Source of the DNA: an uncultured Bacteroidales bacterium
GTDB lineage: Bacteria; Bacteroidota; Bacteroidia; Bacteroidales; Paludibacteraceae
DNA length: 46,114 nucleotides
Assembly (NCBI GenBank): GCA_903830915.1
Contig: CAIKVR010000295.1
Location: forward strand, 1-46,114
Direction of reading: 5' to 3'
Part shown: piece by piece, positions 1-7,065 of the stretch
Numbering within the stretch: the first letter of the stretch is position 1
Layout: each line of letters opens with the position of its first letter
Translations under genes and position numbers: made by a program
The notes under the pieces: generated by a model
Told to the model about the DNA's origin: nothing
The model's database searches: none
The model's input: only the letters and a program-made list of their open reading frames with translations

Positions 1-1674
1 GGTAGCACCTGTAACGGTGTCGCCTCCTGCAAAAATAGATTCTACCGAAGTTTGCAGTGTTTTTTTATCAGCTACAATGGTTCCGTTTTTATTCAAATCA
101 ATTTGTCCTGCAAAAGGCGAAGTAGATGGTTTCAAACCAATGGCTTCAATTACATAATCTACATTTTCGATGTACTCGGAACCTTTTACAGCTTCCGGAC
201 TACGGCGACCGCTGGCATCTTTTTCGCCCAACTGCATTTTTACAAGCTGCACTTGTTTGATATGTCCATTTTCGCCAATATATTTTACCGGATTGCGTAG
301 AATCATTATTTCAACGCCTTCTTCTTCCGCTTCGTGAATTTCAGGAGCAAAACAAGGCATCTCTTCGCGACTACGACGGTAAATAACTGTAACTTTCGAA
401 GCACCCAAACGCAATGAAGTACGTGCAGCATCAATGGCCGTGTTACCACCACCAATTACCATCACGCGTTTGCCTTTCAGGTCTTCTTTTTTACCGATAT
501 TCGATTCGCGAAGGAAATGAAGACAGTCAACAATTCCGTTCAGGTTTGAACCTTCCGTGCCCGATTTTACAGCATCGTGTGTTCCAACCGAAACAAATAC
601 AGCATCAAAACCTTGTTCTTTCAAAGATTTCAAATCAGTAATTTTCTGATTGCATTCAATCTTCACTCCAAGCACAGTAATATTTTTCAAATCACGATCC
701 ACCACACTTTTGGGAGCACGGTATTCGGGTAAAGCTAGTCGCAACATACCGCCGGCTGCAGGAGCTGCTTCGAAAATAGTCACACTATGCCCTTTTAACG
801 CCAAATGATAAGCGGCTGTAATTCCGGCAGGACCGGAACCGATAACCGCAATTTTTTTGTCGGTTTTATTCTTAATTTCCACTTCGGGAGCTTCGGGGTA
901 TTTTTCGTAATACCAGTCGGCAAAAAAACGTTTCGTTTTGCGAATATCCACCGCACCTTCCAAACTTGCACGTGTACAGGCATTTTGGCAAGGAGCGTAA
1001 CAGGCACGACCCAAACTTCCGGGGAAAGGAATATCTTCGAGGTGAAGCTTCATGGCTTCTTCGTACTGACCGTTGCGAGCCAACGTAATATATCCGTATG
1101 GTTTTACACCGCCGGGACATTCGTTAATACAAGGAGCAGAATGATCCATGCGGTCGATAGTGGCAATACGCGGATTGGCAAGATTGAACGGAATGTAAGC
1201 CACTTTTCGTCCGGCCAAATTAGCATTGTAATCATCGCTGCGCACTTCAGGGCAAACCGCCTCACATTCAGCACATCCGGTACAATCTTCCGCAATAATA
1301 TAACGTGCTTTTTTTGAAATTTGCACATTGAAATCTTCACCATCTTTGTTGATACTATCAATTTCGCTGTTAAGTGCAAGGGTGATGTTGGGATGACGAG
1401 CCGTTTCCGACATTTTAGGTGTAGTGATACAAGCCGCACAGTCGAGCGTAGGAAAAACCTTACTCAACTGAATCATTTTACCGCCAATTGATAAGGCTTT
1501 ATCCACCAAAAGCACTTCATGACCCATATCTGCAAGGCTCAAAGCCGCTTCCTGACCGGCGATTCCGCCACCGATAACGAGTGCGTCGTAGTTTTTACCA
1601 GAGCCCCCCCTCAATCCCCCCGAAGGGGGGAAGCTTGAGTTAGTATCGTTTGTTATTTTCTTTTCATTATTCAT
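1..1674 (-). CDS. HdrA-like / GltD-like fused FAD oxidoreductase (3' end outside window)
   Basis: Partial gene: 558 codons are visible and the C-terminus lies beyond the window edge. Seen: an N-terminal FAD-binding motif GGGIAG (residues 35-40), an HdrA-type Cys pair DCAAC (79/82), a 4Fe-4S motif CTGCAECEAVCP (C131, C134, C137, C141), a second cysteine set resembling the GltD/dihydropyrimidine dehydrogenase Fe-S domain (C182, C186, C225, C229, C233), a second Rossmann fold GSGPAG (279-284) and an NAD(P)-binding Rossmann motif GGGNTAIDAA (about 412-421). Known: HdrA-type flavoproteins pass electrons between pyridine nucleotide, ferredoxin and disulfide-type acceptors; GltD-type modules take electrons from NAD(P)H. 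Inferred: a cytoplasmic electron hub working with the FlpD-like protein encoded just upstream. Odd: residues 14-26 are encoded by a GC-rich intergenic repeat that runs into the gene, before the first beta strand of the FAD domain. The ATG at 1674 is the only good start before it. Confidence 0.85.
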   Translation of the reverse strand, partial: MNNEKKITNDTNSSFPPSGGLRGGSGKNYDALVIGGGIAGQEAALSLADMGHEVLLVDKALSIGGKMIQLSKVFPTLDCAACITTPKMSETARHPNITLALNSEIDSINKDGEDFNVQISKKARYIIAEDCTGCAECEAVCPEVRSDDYNANLAGRKVAYIPFNLANPRIATIDRMDHSAPCINECPGGVKPYGYITLARNGQYEEAMKLHLEDIPFPGSLGRACYAPCQNACTRASLEGAVDIRKTKRFFADWYYEKYPEAPEVEIKNKTDKKIAVIGSGPAGITAAYHLALKGHSVTIFEAAPAAGGMLRLALPEYRAPKSVVDRDLKNITVLGVKIECNQKITDLKSLKEQGFDAVFVSVGTHDAVKSGTEGSNLNGIVDCLHFLRESNIGKKEDLKGKRVMVIGGGNTAIDAARTSLRLGASKVTVIYRRSREEMPCFAPEIHEAEEEGVEIMILRNPVKYIGENGHIKQVQLVKMQLGEKDASGRRSPEAVKGSEYIENVDYVIEAIGLKPSTSPFAGQIDLNKNGTIVADKKTLQTSVESIFAGGDTVTGAT

Positions 1675-1742
1675 AAAATTCTGATTCTCTTTTTTGATAA
1701 TCAATACTATTATTAAAGTCCCCCTTCGGGGGATTAGGGGGC
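1603..1742. repeat. Composite inverted GC-rich repeat (copy 1)
   Basis: Two roughly 25-30 bp arms in opposite orientation (1603-1632 and 1718-1742) surround an AT-rich core. Each arm is itself a hairpin: C-run, GAAG or TTCG, then G-run. The outer ends read GCCCCC and GGGGGC. The right arm contains the stop codon of the FlpD-like gene; the left arm lies inside the coding region of the HdrA-like gene, whose start codon is in the core. Arms and outer ends match the other three copies; the cores do not. Confidence 0.85.
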
Positions 1743-2132
1743 TTCTTCTAAACTGGCTAAAATTTTCCCGTAGTTTTCCATATGGCTGGCAAACGGTTCG
1801 GCACAAACCGAGCAAAGAGCTGCCATGCGCACACGACGGGGATTAATATTTCTTTCTTTCATCAATGCTTGTGAGGTTTCCACAATGGTATTGGTATGCT
1901 CGGCACAACGTGAGCTGTAGGAACATTCGTGTCCATCGGCTGCAATGAAAACGCCGTCGAAACCATGTTCCAATGCGTGCAAAATCCACTTGGGTTTAAT
2001 ACCGGAGGAGCAGGGTAGGCTGATTACATAAACGGAAGGAGCGTAATGTATTTTACGCAAACCGGCCTGATCAATCCCCGGATCGGAGATTTTATCGGTG
2101 GAGAAAACCAGTATTTTAGGTGATGTTGACAT
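1734..2132 (-). CDS. FlpD/MvhD-type hydrogenase iron-sulfur subunit family protein
   Basis: 132 aa, the usual size of the FlpD/MvhD/FrhD family. Seen: conserved cysteines C41 (in LPCSSG), C70 and C76 (HECSYSSRC) and C107/C110 (CSVC), consistent with a small Fe-S electron-transfer protein; no signal peptide. Known: in methanogens and sulfate reducers this subunit bridges HdrA to a hydrogenase or formate dehydrogenase and passes electrons into the HdrA flavin. Inferred: partner of the HdrA-like protein encoded next in the operon. The start at 2132 lies 10 nt downstream of a repeat arm. The last codons and the TAA stop (GAA GCC CCC TAA) come from the right arm of repeat copy 1, so the C-terminus has been set by the repeat. 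Confidence 0.85.
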   Translation of the reverse strand: MSTSPKILVFSTDKISDPGIDQAGLRKIHYAPSVYVISLPCSSGIKPKWILHALEHGFDGVFIAADGHECSYSSRCAEHTNTIVETSQALMKERNINPRRVRMAALCSVCAEPFASHMENYGKILASLEEAP

Positions 2133-2142
2133 AGTGGTAGAA

Positions 2143-2263
2143 GCCCCCTAAATCCCCCAAAGGGGGACTTTTAGGTTAGCTCAATTAAAATTAATTGCTG
2201 TAAATTAGTGTCTCAATTCCGGTGAATAAGTCTTTTATTCCCCCTTCGGGGGATTTAGGGGGC
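2143..2263. repeat. Composite inverted GC-rich repeat (copy 2)
   Basis: Same architecture as copy 1: a left arm at 2143-2168 and an inverted right arm at 2238-2263 around an AT-rich core of about 70 bp. It fills the gap between the TusA stop codon (2 nt away) and the FlpD-like start codon (10 nt away). In the minus-strand transcript the right arm would come first, with CCCCCGAAGGGGG, and the left arm last, with CCCCCTTTGGGGG. The two arms are mutually complementary and could fold into one long stem. Confidence 0.85.
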
Positions 2264-2265
2264 TT

Positions 2266-2517
2266 TTATTCTTTGATTAAAAACAAGCGGCTGAAGCTAT
2301 CTTCGTCGTAGAAACCAAGATATTCGTGACCTACTTTTTCGCACCAGCGTGGAATATCGTTTTTAGTTCCTTCGTCAGCCGAAAGGATTTCCATTATTTC
2401 GCCTGATTCGATTTCGCCAATAGCTTTTTTGGCTGCCAAAAGCGGTCCGGGACAAGCTGTTCCACGGGCATCAACTACTAAATTCGATTTTACGTTTTTT
2501 AATTCTTCGGTTGTCAT
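2266..2517 (-). CDS. tusA: TusA-family sulfurtransferase
   Basis: 83 aa from the ATG at 2517. An upstream ATG at 2550 would read repeat-derived sequence (MGIRRGL...) and is not preferred. Seen: the TusA signature ARGTACPGPLL, with the active-site cysteine C22 in a CPxP motif, followed by the usual beta-alpha-beta-alpha-beta pattern with no extra domains. Known: TusA proteins carry a persulfide on this cysteine and hand sulfur to DsrE-type partners in tRNA thiolation, molybdenum cofactor synthesis or dissimilatory sulfur metabolism. Inferred: because it sits beside DsrE-, FlpD- and HdrA-like genes, a link between sulfur transfer and redox metabolism is more likely than a stand-alone tRNA modification role. 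The stop codon is 2 nt from repeat copy 2. Confidence 0.9.
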   Translation of the reverse strand: MTTEELKNVKSNLVVDARGTACPGPLLAAKKAIGEIESGEIMEILSADEGTKNDIPRWCEKVGHEYLGFYDEDSFSRLFLIKE

Positions 2518-2531
2518 AATTTTGAAATTAA

Positions 2532-2644
2532 GCCCCCTTCTTATTCCCACGAAGGGGGAAAGATTAGAGCAGTGTTATTAATAGATTTTGTAAAAAATAT
2601 AGAATTAGTCTTTAATCCTCCCCTTCGGGGAGGTTTGGAGGGGC
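2532..2644. repeat. Composite inverted GC-rich repeat (copy 3)
   Basis: Left arm at 2532-2560 (degenerate, with a broken inner hairpin: CCCACGAAGGGGG) and right arm at 2615-2644 (CCTCCCCTTCGGGGAGG, so compensatory changes keep the stem). It fills the gap between the DsrE-like stop (2 nt away) and the TusA start (14 nt away). The compensated stem in the right arm suggests that structure, not sequence, is conserved. Confidence 0.8.
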
Positions 2645-2646
2645 TT

Positions 2647-3213
2647 TTAAATAAACAGTTGCATTGCACTTTCCCCTGCATCAGCCACGAAAGTAGCCGC
2701 ACCGGCGTAGCGCAAATGTGGGTAATCAATCATTTCTTCGGCTTTGAAGCCCATAAGTCCCATCGACATTTCGCAAATGGTAATTTCAACGCCCAGTTCA
2801 CCGGCTTGTTTGAACATTTCGCCCAATGACATTACATTTTGCTTTTTCATAAGCATTTTTATCATCATCGGTCCCATACCTCCCATGTTCATGTTCGACA
2901 ATGACAATTTATCTTTTCCTGTTGGAAGCATCATTCCAAACATTTTAGAGATAAAATCTTTCCCTTTTGGATATTTTTTCGGATCGCGAAGGGCAGAAAG
3001 AGACCAAAAAGAGAAGAAGAGTTTAACTTGCGTATCCATAGCGGCAGCAGCCAATGAGATAACCATTGCGGCTAATACTTTGTCCAAATCACCCGAAACA
3101 ACTGCTATTGATAATTGATCTTTGCGGTTTTTTTCAAGTTTTCCAACTTTCTTGCTTAATGCATCTACTTGTTTTTGAAGCATTTCGAGAGTAATCTCAT
3201 TTGAAGTTTCCAT
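2647..3213 (-). CDS. DsrE/DsrF-like family protein
   Basis: 188 aa from the ATG at 3213 (METSNE); longer starts upstream add residues with no family character. Seen: an N-terminal heptad-like helix (about 8-30), then a DsrE-type fold with strand LSIAVVSGDLDKV (34-46), an Ala-rich helix, the FFSFW strand (66-70), a Met-rich central loop (104-124), and the conserved cysteine C147 in ITICEMSMGLMG. Known: proteins of this type accept sulfur from TusA or bind it for transfer in anaerobic sulfur metabolism; the exact substrate is not established. First gene of the four-gene cluster, with its own promoter-like box and a CRP/HcpR-type palindrome upstream. The Met-rich insert is typical of the larger DsrE-like proteins found beside HdrA-like genes. 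Confidence 0.8.
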   Translation of the reverse strand: METSNEITLEMLQKQVDALSKKVGKLEKNRKDQLSIAVVSGDLDKVLAAMVISLAAAAMDTQVKLFFSFWSLSALRDPKKYPKGKDFISKMFGMMLPTGKDKLSLSNMNMGGMGPMMIKMLMKKQNVMSLGEMFKQAGELGVEITICEMSMGLMGFKAEEMIDYPHLRYAGAATFVADAGESAMQLFI

Positions 3214-3255
3214 ATAAGTTAAATTAAAGTGAGTTTGATTGTGGAAATTTTTCAG

Positions 3256-3263
3256 CAAATGTA
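3256..3263 (-). promoter_or_regulatory. Putative Bacteroidota -7 box of the DsrE-like gene
   Basis: On the minus strand the site reads TACATTTG, a perfect match to the TAnnTTTG box of the primary sigma factor of Bacteroidota. It lies 42 nt before the start codon at 3213. No convincing TTG element is seen at -33, which fits a promoter that needs an activator. Confidence 0.5.
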
Positions 3264-3317
3264 TTGCAGAAAAATTTATTTATTCATAATAATCACGTGC
3301 ATGTAAATACATTATTT

Positions 3318-3333
3318 TGTGATATGTATCACA
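3318..3333. promoter_or_regulatory. CRP/FNR-family palindrome (CRP- or HcpR-like)
   Basis: TGTGATATGTATCACA: perfect 7-bp arms with a 2-bp centre, matching TGTGA-N6-TCACA. Flanks extend it (AAATGTGAT on the minus strand), so it closely resembles the textbook CRP site and also the HcpR site TTGTGA-N6-TCACA. Its centre is about 60-65 bp upstream of the -7 box of the DsrE-like gene, an activator-type position. HcpR regulates nitrosative stress and sulfur genes in anaerobes, which suits the cluster, but the regulator is inferred. Confidence 0.6.
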
Positions 3334-3481
3334 TTTGTAAAAATGTAAAAAGTCGGAATGCAACTTTAAGAGGCTGTGTAAAAACTCAGTGATATAATTT
3401 CAGAACATCAGAATCTACGTCAATCAACTTCTAAATATTAAATTATTTTTGATTTATTCGTAAATAGTCTGTTTATTACAA
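3334..3481. other. Gap without a gene
   Basis: I see no coding sequence. GAGGCTGTGTAAAAACTC at 3370-3387 resembles the terminal repeat of some Bacteroidota insertion sequences, but no partner copy or transposase is visible. An 11-bp perfect inverted repeat starts at 3463 and ends at 3496, with its right arm inside the pseudogene fragment. Confidence 0.4.
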
Positions 3482-3678
3482 ATAGAACAGACTATTAAGG
3501 CGTGCTATTCATTTGATAATGAACTTACTATAAAACGTTAAATCGAAGGCTTGGCAGAAACTTTAAATACCTATAATTTAGCGAAGGGTTGATATTAACC
3601 TTGGATTTTGAAGAAAACATTATTGTTAACAACCTTTCTGTCCGAATAATTCCTGTTTGGAAATGGTTGCTTGAGTAA
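3482..3678 (+). pseudogene. C-terminal remnant of a DUF4143/AAA_14-type ATPase
   Basis: The only coding trace on the plus strand. Frame 1 from 3482 reads ...IKACYSFDNELTIKR, an in-frame TAA at 3539, then IEGLAETLNTYNLAKG. A one-base shift at about 3586 continues as LILTLDFEE...IIPVWKWLLE and stops at 3676-3678. Known: ATPases of the DUF4143 family end in a restriction-endonuclease-like domain with this order of motifs, including KREIEGL, EGLIITLD and IPVWKWLL. The TAA replaces the Glu expected in KREIEGL (GAA to TAA), so one nonsense change and one frameshift break the gene. No N-terminal P-loop part remains in the window. Identification is from motif order only. Confidence 0.6.
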
Positions 3679-3819
3679 TTGAGTTATAGGAAGATGGATT
3701 ATCACGATTTTCATATCTAACTTGCACAGTTAATATTAGTTCCAATTCCTATTGGTTTTGTTCCATTTCTAACAGGAAATTGTAATTTTCCAGTTAGATT
3801 CGGTATAATTGGTCTTTTG
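3679..3819. other. Gap without a gene
   Basis: AT-rich spacer between the pseudogene remnant and the GH43 stop codon. A minus-strand frame is open through it and into the GH43 gene, but has no family character. No strong terminator is seen after the GH43 gene. Confidence 0.4.
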
Positions 3820-5559
3820 TTATTTCTCAATCCTGAACCAATCAAAATCAGCATAACCGCTTTCGTAGGTTTTACCTTTTCGTACGGCAAAAATACCAAC
3901 TTTTGCACCAATCCATTTTCCTTTTTTGGCAGCAAATGAATCTCCGATTTGCTTGAAATTGGTTCCATCGGTACTATAACTAAAAGTGCATTTGGCATTG
4001 CCCCATCTGCTGTTCTCAGCAGTATTGTAGGTATTGAACTCTGGCGAATTTGGATTTATATTTTCAACTTTTACTTTGAAATAAACGGTATTGGTAAATA
4101 TATATTCTTCAGCACTATTTACTTCAGGCTTGCCTCCTTCAGCATCAATGCAAGTGGATTTATATACCACCATGCCTTTGTCAGTTTTTTTTAATGAAAT
4201 TCTACTATAATCGATTCCCATTACAATAAGACCGGCTTCTTCATCTATCGTTTTGGCTGTAAACGTGAATTTTGTTACGGCACTGAAATCGGGTGCAGGG
4301 AATTTTTGTGTCAGTAAATTAGGCACATTCCACCTGTTCTGTATACCATCACGCATAGGTACATTAAACAAGCGGAGAAATCCGTAAGCCGCACCTGCCG
4401 GAAAACACCAGTTGCTTTTTGGATTGGCAGGCCATTGCCATTGAAGTCCGATTTTTGTATCGTTGAATTCATCCGATTCCTGTGGTGTTTCCACGAGATA
4501 GGTTTTACCCACATTTGGTTTTTTATAAGTTAATACCGGTTCACCAATTCCGTTTCCGTCGGTATCAACCCCTATCAAAGGCCAGTCGTTCACCCATTTT
4601 ACAGGTTCTAAATGAAGAATGCGACCATAAGCATCTTTGTCCTGAAAATGCATAAACCAGCTTTCGCCTGTTTGAGTATCTACCCAGCCACCCTGATGTG
4701 GTCCGTTGGTAATGGAAGTTCCTTTTTCCAGCACTACTTTCTCTTCGTACGGACCATAGATATTTTTGCTGCGCAAAACCAATTGCCATCCCGTACCAAC
4801 TCCACCTGCCGGTGCCAGAATGTAATAATAGCCGTTTCGTTTATACATTTTCGGGCCTTCCACGGTGGGATGATTTTCATGACCATCAAACACAATCACA
4901 CCATTATCGAGCAGGCGTGTACCATCTTCGCTCATACGGTTCATAATCAAAACACTTTTTATTCCCGAACGACTTCCTGCCATACCATTTATAAGATATG
5001 CATTCCCATCTTCGTCCCAAAACGGGCAAGGATCAATCCATCCAAGCGATTTCTTTACCAATAAGGGTTCACTCCAGTGTCCGGCAGGATTAATGGCCTT
5101 CACCATCCATATTCCATAATCAGGATCGGGGTAATAAATATAAAATTCGCCTTTGTGATAACGCATGGAAGGTGCCCAAACTCCTCCACCATGTATTACC
5201 GAATCATAACATGCAAAGGGCTGTTGGTTTTGAAACACATTTCCAACAATTTGCCAATTAACTAAATCTTTGGAATGAAGAATAGGCAAAGCCGGAACTT
5301 CGTTAAAACTGGAAGCTGTCATATAAAAATCATCTCCTACACGAATTACATCGGGGTCAGAGTAATCGGCATGAAGTACCGGGTTTTTGTATGTTCCATC
5401 ACCGTTATCGGATAACCAAACTTTGGAAATGTAGTTTGTTGGTTGATTGTTGGCTGTACCAAGCGGTATGGCAGATTGAGTTGAAAGGTTGACTGTTTGA
5501 GCATTGGTGACATGCACAAATACAAAAAATACTGCTAAAAATAAACTGATTTTTCTCAT
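3820..5559 (-). CDS. Secreted GH43 (subfamily 12-like) beta-xylosidase / alpha-L-arabinofuranosidase
   Basis: 579 aa with a cleavable signal peptide (about 1-20, ending TNA|Q). Seen: a five-bladed beta-propeller with the three GH43 acidic residues, D68 (base, in YSDPDV), D176 (WIDPCPF) and E234 (acid, in PTVEGP), followed by a C-terminal beta-sandwich (about 370-579) of the kind common in this group. Known: such two-domain enzymes remove xylose or arabinofuranose from the non-reducing ends of glycans. Inferred: a periplasmic exo-enzyme of the PUL; the exact sugar cannot be told. It is the most distal PUL gene, 235 bp after the preceding lipoprotein gene, with a terminator-like hairpin in the gap, so it may be expressed at a different level. 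The shared PUL operator is not found upstream. Confidence 0.85.
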   Translation of the reverse strand: MRKISLFLAVFFVFVHVTNAQTVNLSTQSAIPLGTANNQPTNYISKVWLSDNGDGTYKNPVLHADYSDPDVIRVGDDFYMTASSFNEVPALPILHSKDLVNWQIVGNVFQNQQPFACYDSVIHGGGVWAPSMRYHKGEFYIYYPDPDYGIWMVKAINPAGHWSEPLLVKKSLGWIDPCPFWDEDGNAYLINGMAGSRSGIKSVLIMNRMSEDGTRLLDNGVIVFDGHENHPTVEGPKMYKRNGYYYILAPAGGVGTGWQLVLRSKNIYGPYEEKVVLEKGTSITNGPHQGGWVDTQTGESWFMHFQDKDAYGRILHLEPVKWVNDWPLIGVDTDGNGIGEPVLTYKKPNVGKTYLVETPQESDEFNDTKIGLQWQWPANPKSNWCFPAGAAYGFLRLFNVPMRDGIQNRWNVPNLLTQKFPAPDFSAVTKFTFTAKTIDEEAGLIVMGIDYSRISLKKTDKGMVVYKSTCIDAEGGKPEVNSAEEYIFTNTVYFKVKVENINPNSPEFNTYNTAENSRWGNAKCTFSYSTDGTNFKQIGDSFAAKKGKWIGAKVGIFAVRKGKTYESGYADFDWFRIEK

Positions 5560-5595
5560 GGCGTATAACTGATTTTAATGAACCTCTAAAAATAC

Positions 5596-5646
5596 AAAAA
5601 AAAACGATTACAACAATCAATATCACTATTAATATGCTGTAATCGT
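5596..5646 (-). terminator. Terminator-like hairpin before the GH43 gene
   Basis: On the minus strand, 9-bp perfect arms (5638-5646 and 5604-5612; ACGATTACA and its complement) with a 25-nt loop are followed by a run of T (5604 down to 5596). This is the form of an intrinsic terminator for the susC operon, although the stem is AT-rich and the loop long. It ends only about 37 nt before the GH43 start codon, so it may act as an attenuator or processing site. Confidence 0.5.
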
Positions 5647-5759
5647 CCTCATCAATCAAAAATTCACACTTCTTCTCTCAAACAAATTATATAAGTCAGG
5701 TTTAGTTATTGGTTAATCTGGAAATTTGATAAAATGACTATTTACTGCTTCACTCTCCT

Positions 5760-5790
5760 TGTATCCTCGTTTACCTGTATCCTCGTTTAC
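5760..5790. repeat. Short tandem direct repeat
   Basis: Two perfect copies of TGTATCCTCGTTTAC (5760-5774 and 5776-5790) with a 16-bp period, just beyond the stop codon of the DUF5017-like gene. No function is assigned. Confidence 0.8.
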
Positions 5791-5794
5791 TTTT

Positions 5795-6985
5795 CTACAA
5801 ATTATCAGTACTGCTCTTCACCAGTATCACGAATTCGCGGACTACCTTTGCTGTACCGTTTGTTCCTACATTCAATCCCACGAAGGTAGCTTTATAGATT
5901 CCTCTTTTTGTGTATGAAATCTGATAGAATTTCAGAGAACTCTGGTCGACTTTTTTCACCACTACCGGGGCATCGGAGAATAAGGTTGGACTCAGGACTG
6001 AATTACTGGGATCGACAGGTTTACAAATCAACCAGGATTCGGCAGGACTTGTTCCGGCATCGACAACTTTTGAAGCATCTGCGGGTATGGTAATAGAAAT
6101 AGGATATGCAGTTGCCAAAGTAAGACCATTTTTATTTTTAGCTACTGTACCACCGGTAATTGAAGGAGCATAACTCACTCCAATTTCACCTGTGTTCCAT
6201 GAGTAACCCGTTGCGTTCAATACATTAGCAGTACTATTAGGTGCTATAGTAGAATCGGGAGTATACTGTGCCCAACCTGCATCAGCATAAGCTGCTATAA
6301 CAGGATAACTGATTGTGTCTTTACTAACAACCGTCAGATTGTTTTTTGAATAGCCATAATTGCGAATTTCAGTATTAGTTACCGTGAACCCAGTTACAGA
6401 AAGCAGGTTTTTCGTAGCATCGGCACTTTTTGATACAATTCCCCAATTTATATTCCCCACGAACAGGTTAACAGGTGATGTGTTCTGATTTATCGTAAGT
6501 GTATCGGCAAGTACTGTTGCCAAAGTGGTATTTTTAGTACGTAACGATTTGGCTAGTATCTTCGTTGCAGCCTGAAAATCAGATGTAGTAGAATTGCCCA
6601 TACCCGAAATTTCGTACAACGAATAACTTCTTACCACAGAAGGATCAAAACCGTTAGTATTTATTACTGTATTGATAATTACTTTTGATTCGAATACTGT
6701 TCCATCTTCAATTCGATAAAGTCCCAGTCTGTTGGCAAACCTATATTCTTTTTTGGATTCGCCCGAATAGAACAAAATTTCATCAGGACATCCATCCGGA
6801 AAATTAAAGGTTACTTTGTCATTTACATTTACCACAAAAGTATCAGTCAACATCTTCTGATAATCCGAAACTTTCACTTGAAAATTGTCAGGAGCAACCG
6901 CCAAAGCCCGGTCGTCGGTACAACTGCTCATTGCATAAGCCAAAACTGAAAGCAGCATTATACTATTATTTAAAATCTTTCTCAT
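5795..6985 (-). CDS. PUL surface lipoprotein, DUF5017-like
   Basis: 396 aa. Seen: a lipoprotein signal with the lipid-attachment cysteine C22 (AYAMSSC), then a PKD/Ig-like domain with the pattern VNDKVTFNFPDGCPDEILFY (about 54-73), typical of DUF5017 proteins encoded after SusD, and a longer beta-rich C-terminal part. No catalytic motif is seen. Known: proteins in this operon position (SusE/SusF-like) are surface glycan-binding proteins. Inferred: it captures the target polysaccharide beside the SusCD transporter. It follows susD by 80 bp; a small hairpin lies in that gap (arms 7005-7009 and 7016-7020). The stop codon is TAG, followed directly by a tandem repeat. Confidence 0.75.
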   Translation of the reverse strand: MRKILNNSIMLLSVLAYAMSSCTDDRALAVAPDNFQVKVSDYQKMLTDTFVVNVNDKVTFNFPDGCPDEILFYSGESKKEYRFANRLGLYRIEDGTVFESKVIINTVINTNGFDPSVVRSYSLYEISGMGNSTTSDFQAATKILAKSLRTKNTTLATVLADTLTINQNTSPVNLFVGNINWGIVSKSADATKNLLSVTGFTVTNTEIRNYGYSKNNLTVVSKDTISYPVIAAYADAGWAQYTPDSTIAPNSTANVLNATGYSWNTGEIGVSYAPSITGGTVAKNKNGLTLATAYPISITIPADASKVVDAGTSPAESWLICKPVDPSNSVLSPTLFSDAPVVVKKVDQSSLKFYQISYTKRGIYKATFVGLNVGTNGTAKVVREFVILVKSSTDNL

Positions 6986-7065
6986 ACTATATTTTATTGC
7001 TTTAAGTCCTAAATGGGACTAAGTGTCTTTTAATTGTAAACTATTTACTATAAACTAAAATTTAT

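Noticed and set aside
3370-3387. GAGGCTGTGTAAAAACTC as a true insertion sequence
   Set aside because: Only one end-like sequence is seen; no inverted partner, target duplication or transposase is present nearby.
3463-3496. 11-bp perfect inverted repeat as a terminator for the GH43 gene
   Set aside because: It lies more than 320 bp after the stop codon, has no T-run on the minus strand and its right arm is inside the ATPase remnant.
3717-3998. Minus-strand frame of 93 codons overlapping the end of the GH43 gene
   Set aside because: It overlaps a well-supported enzyme in another frame and has no domain or start context.
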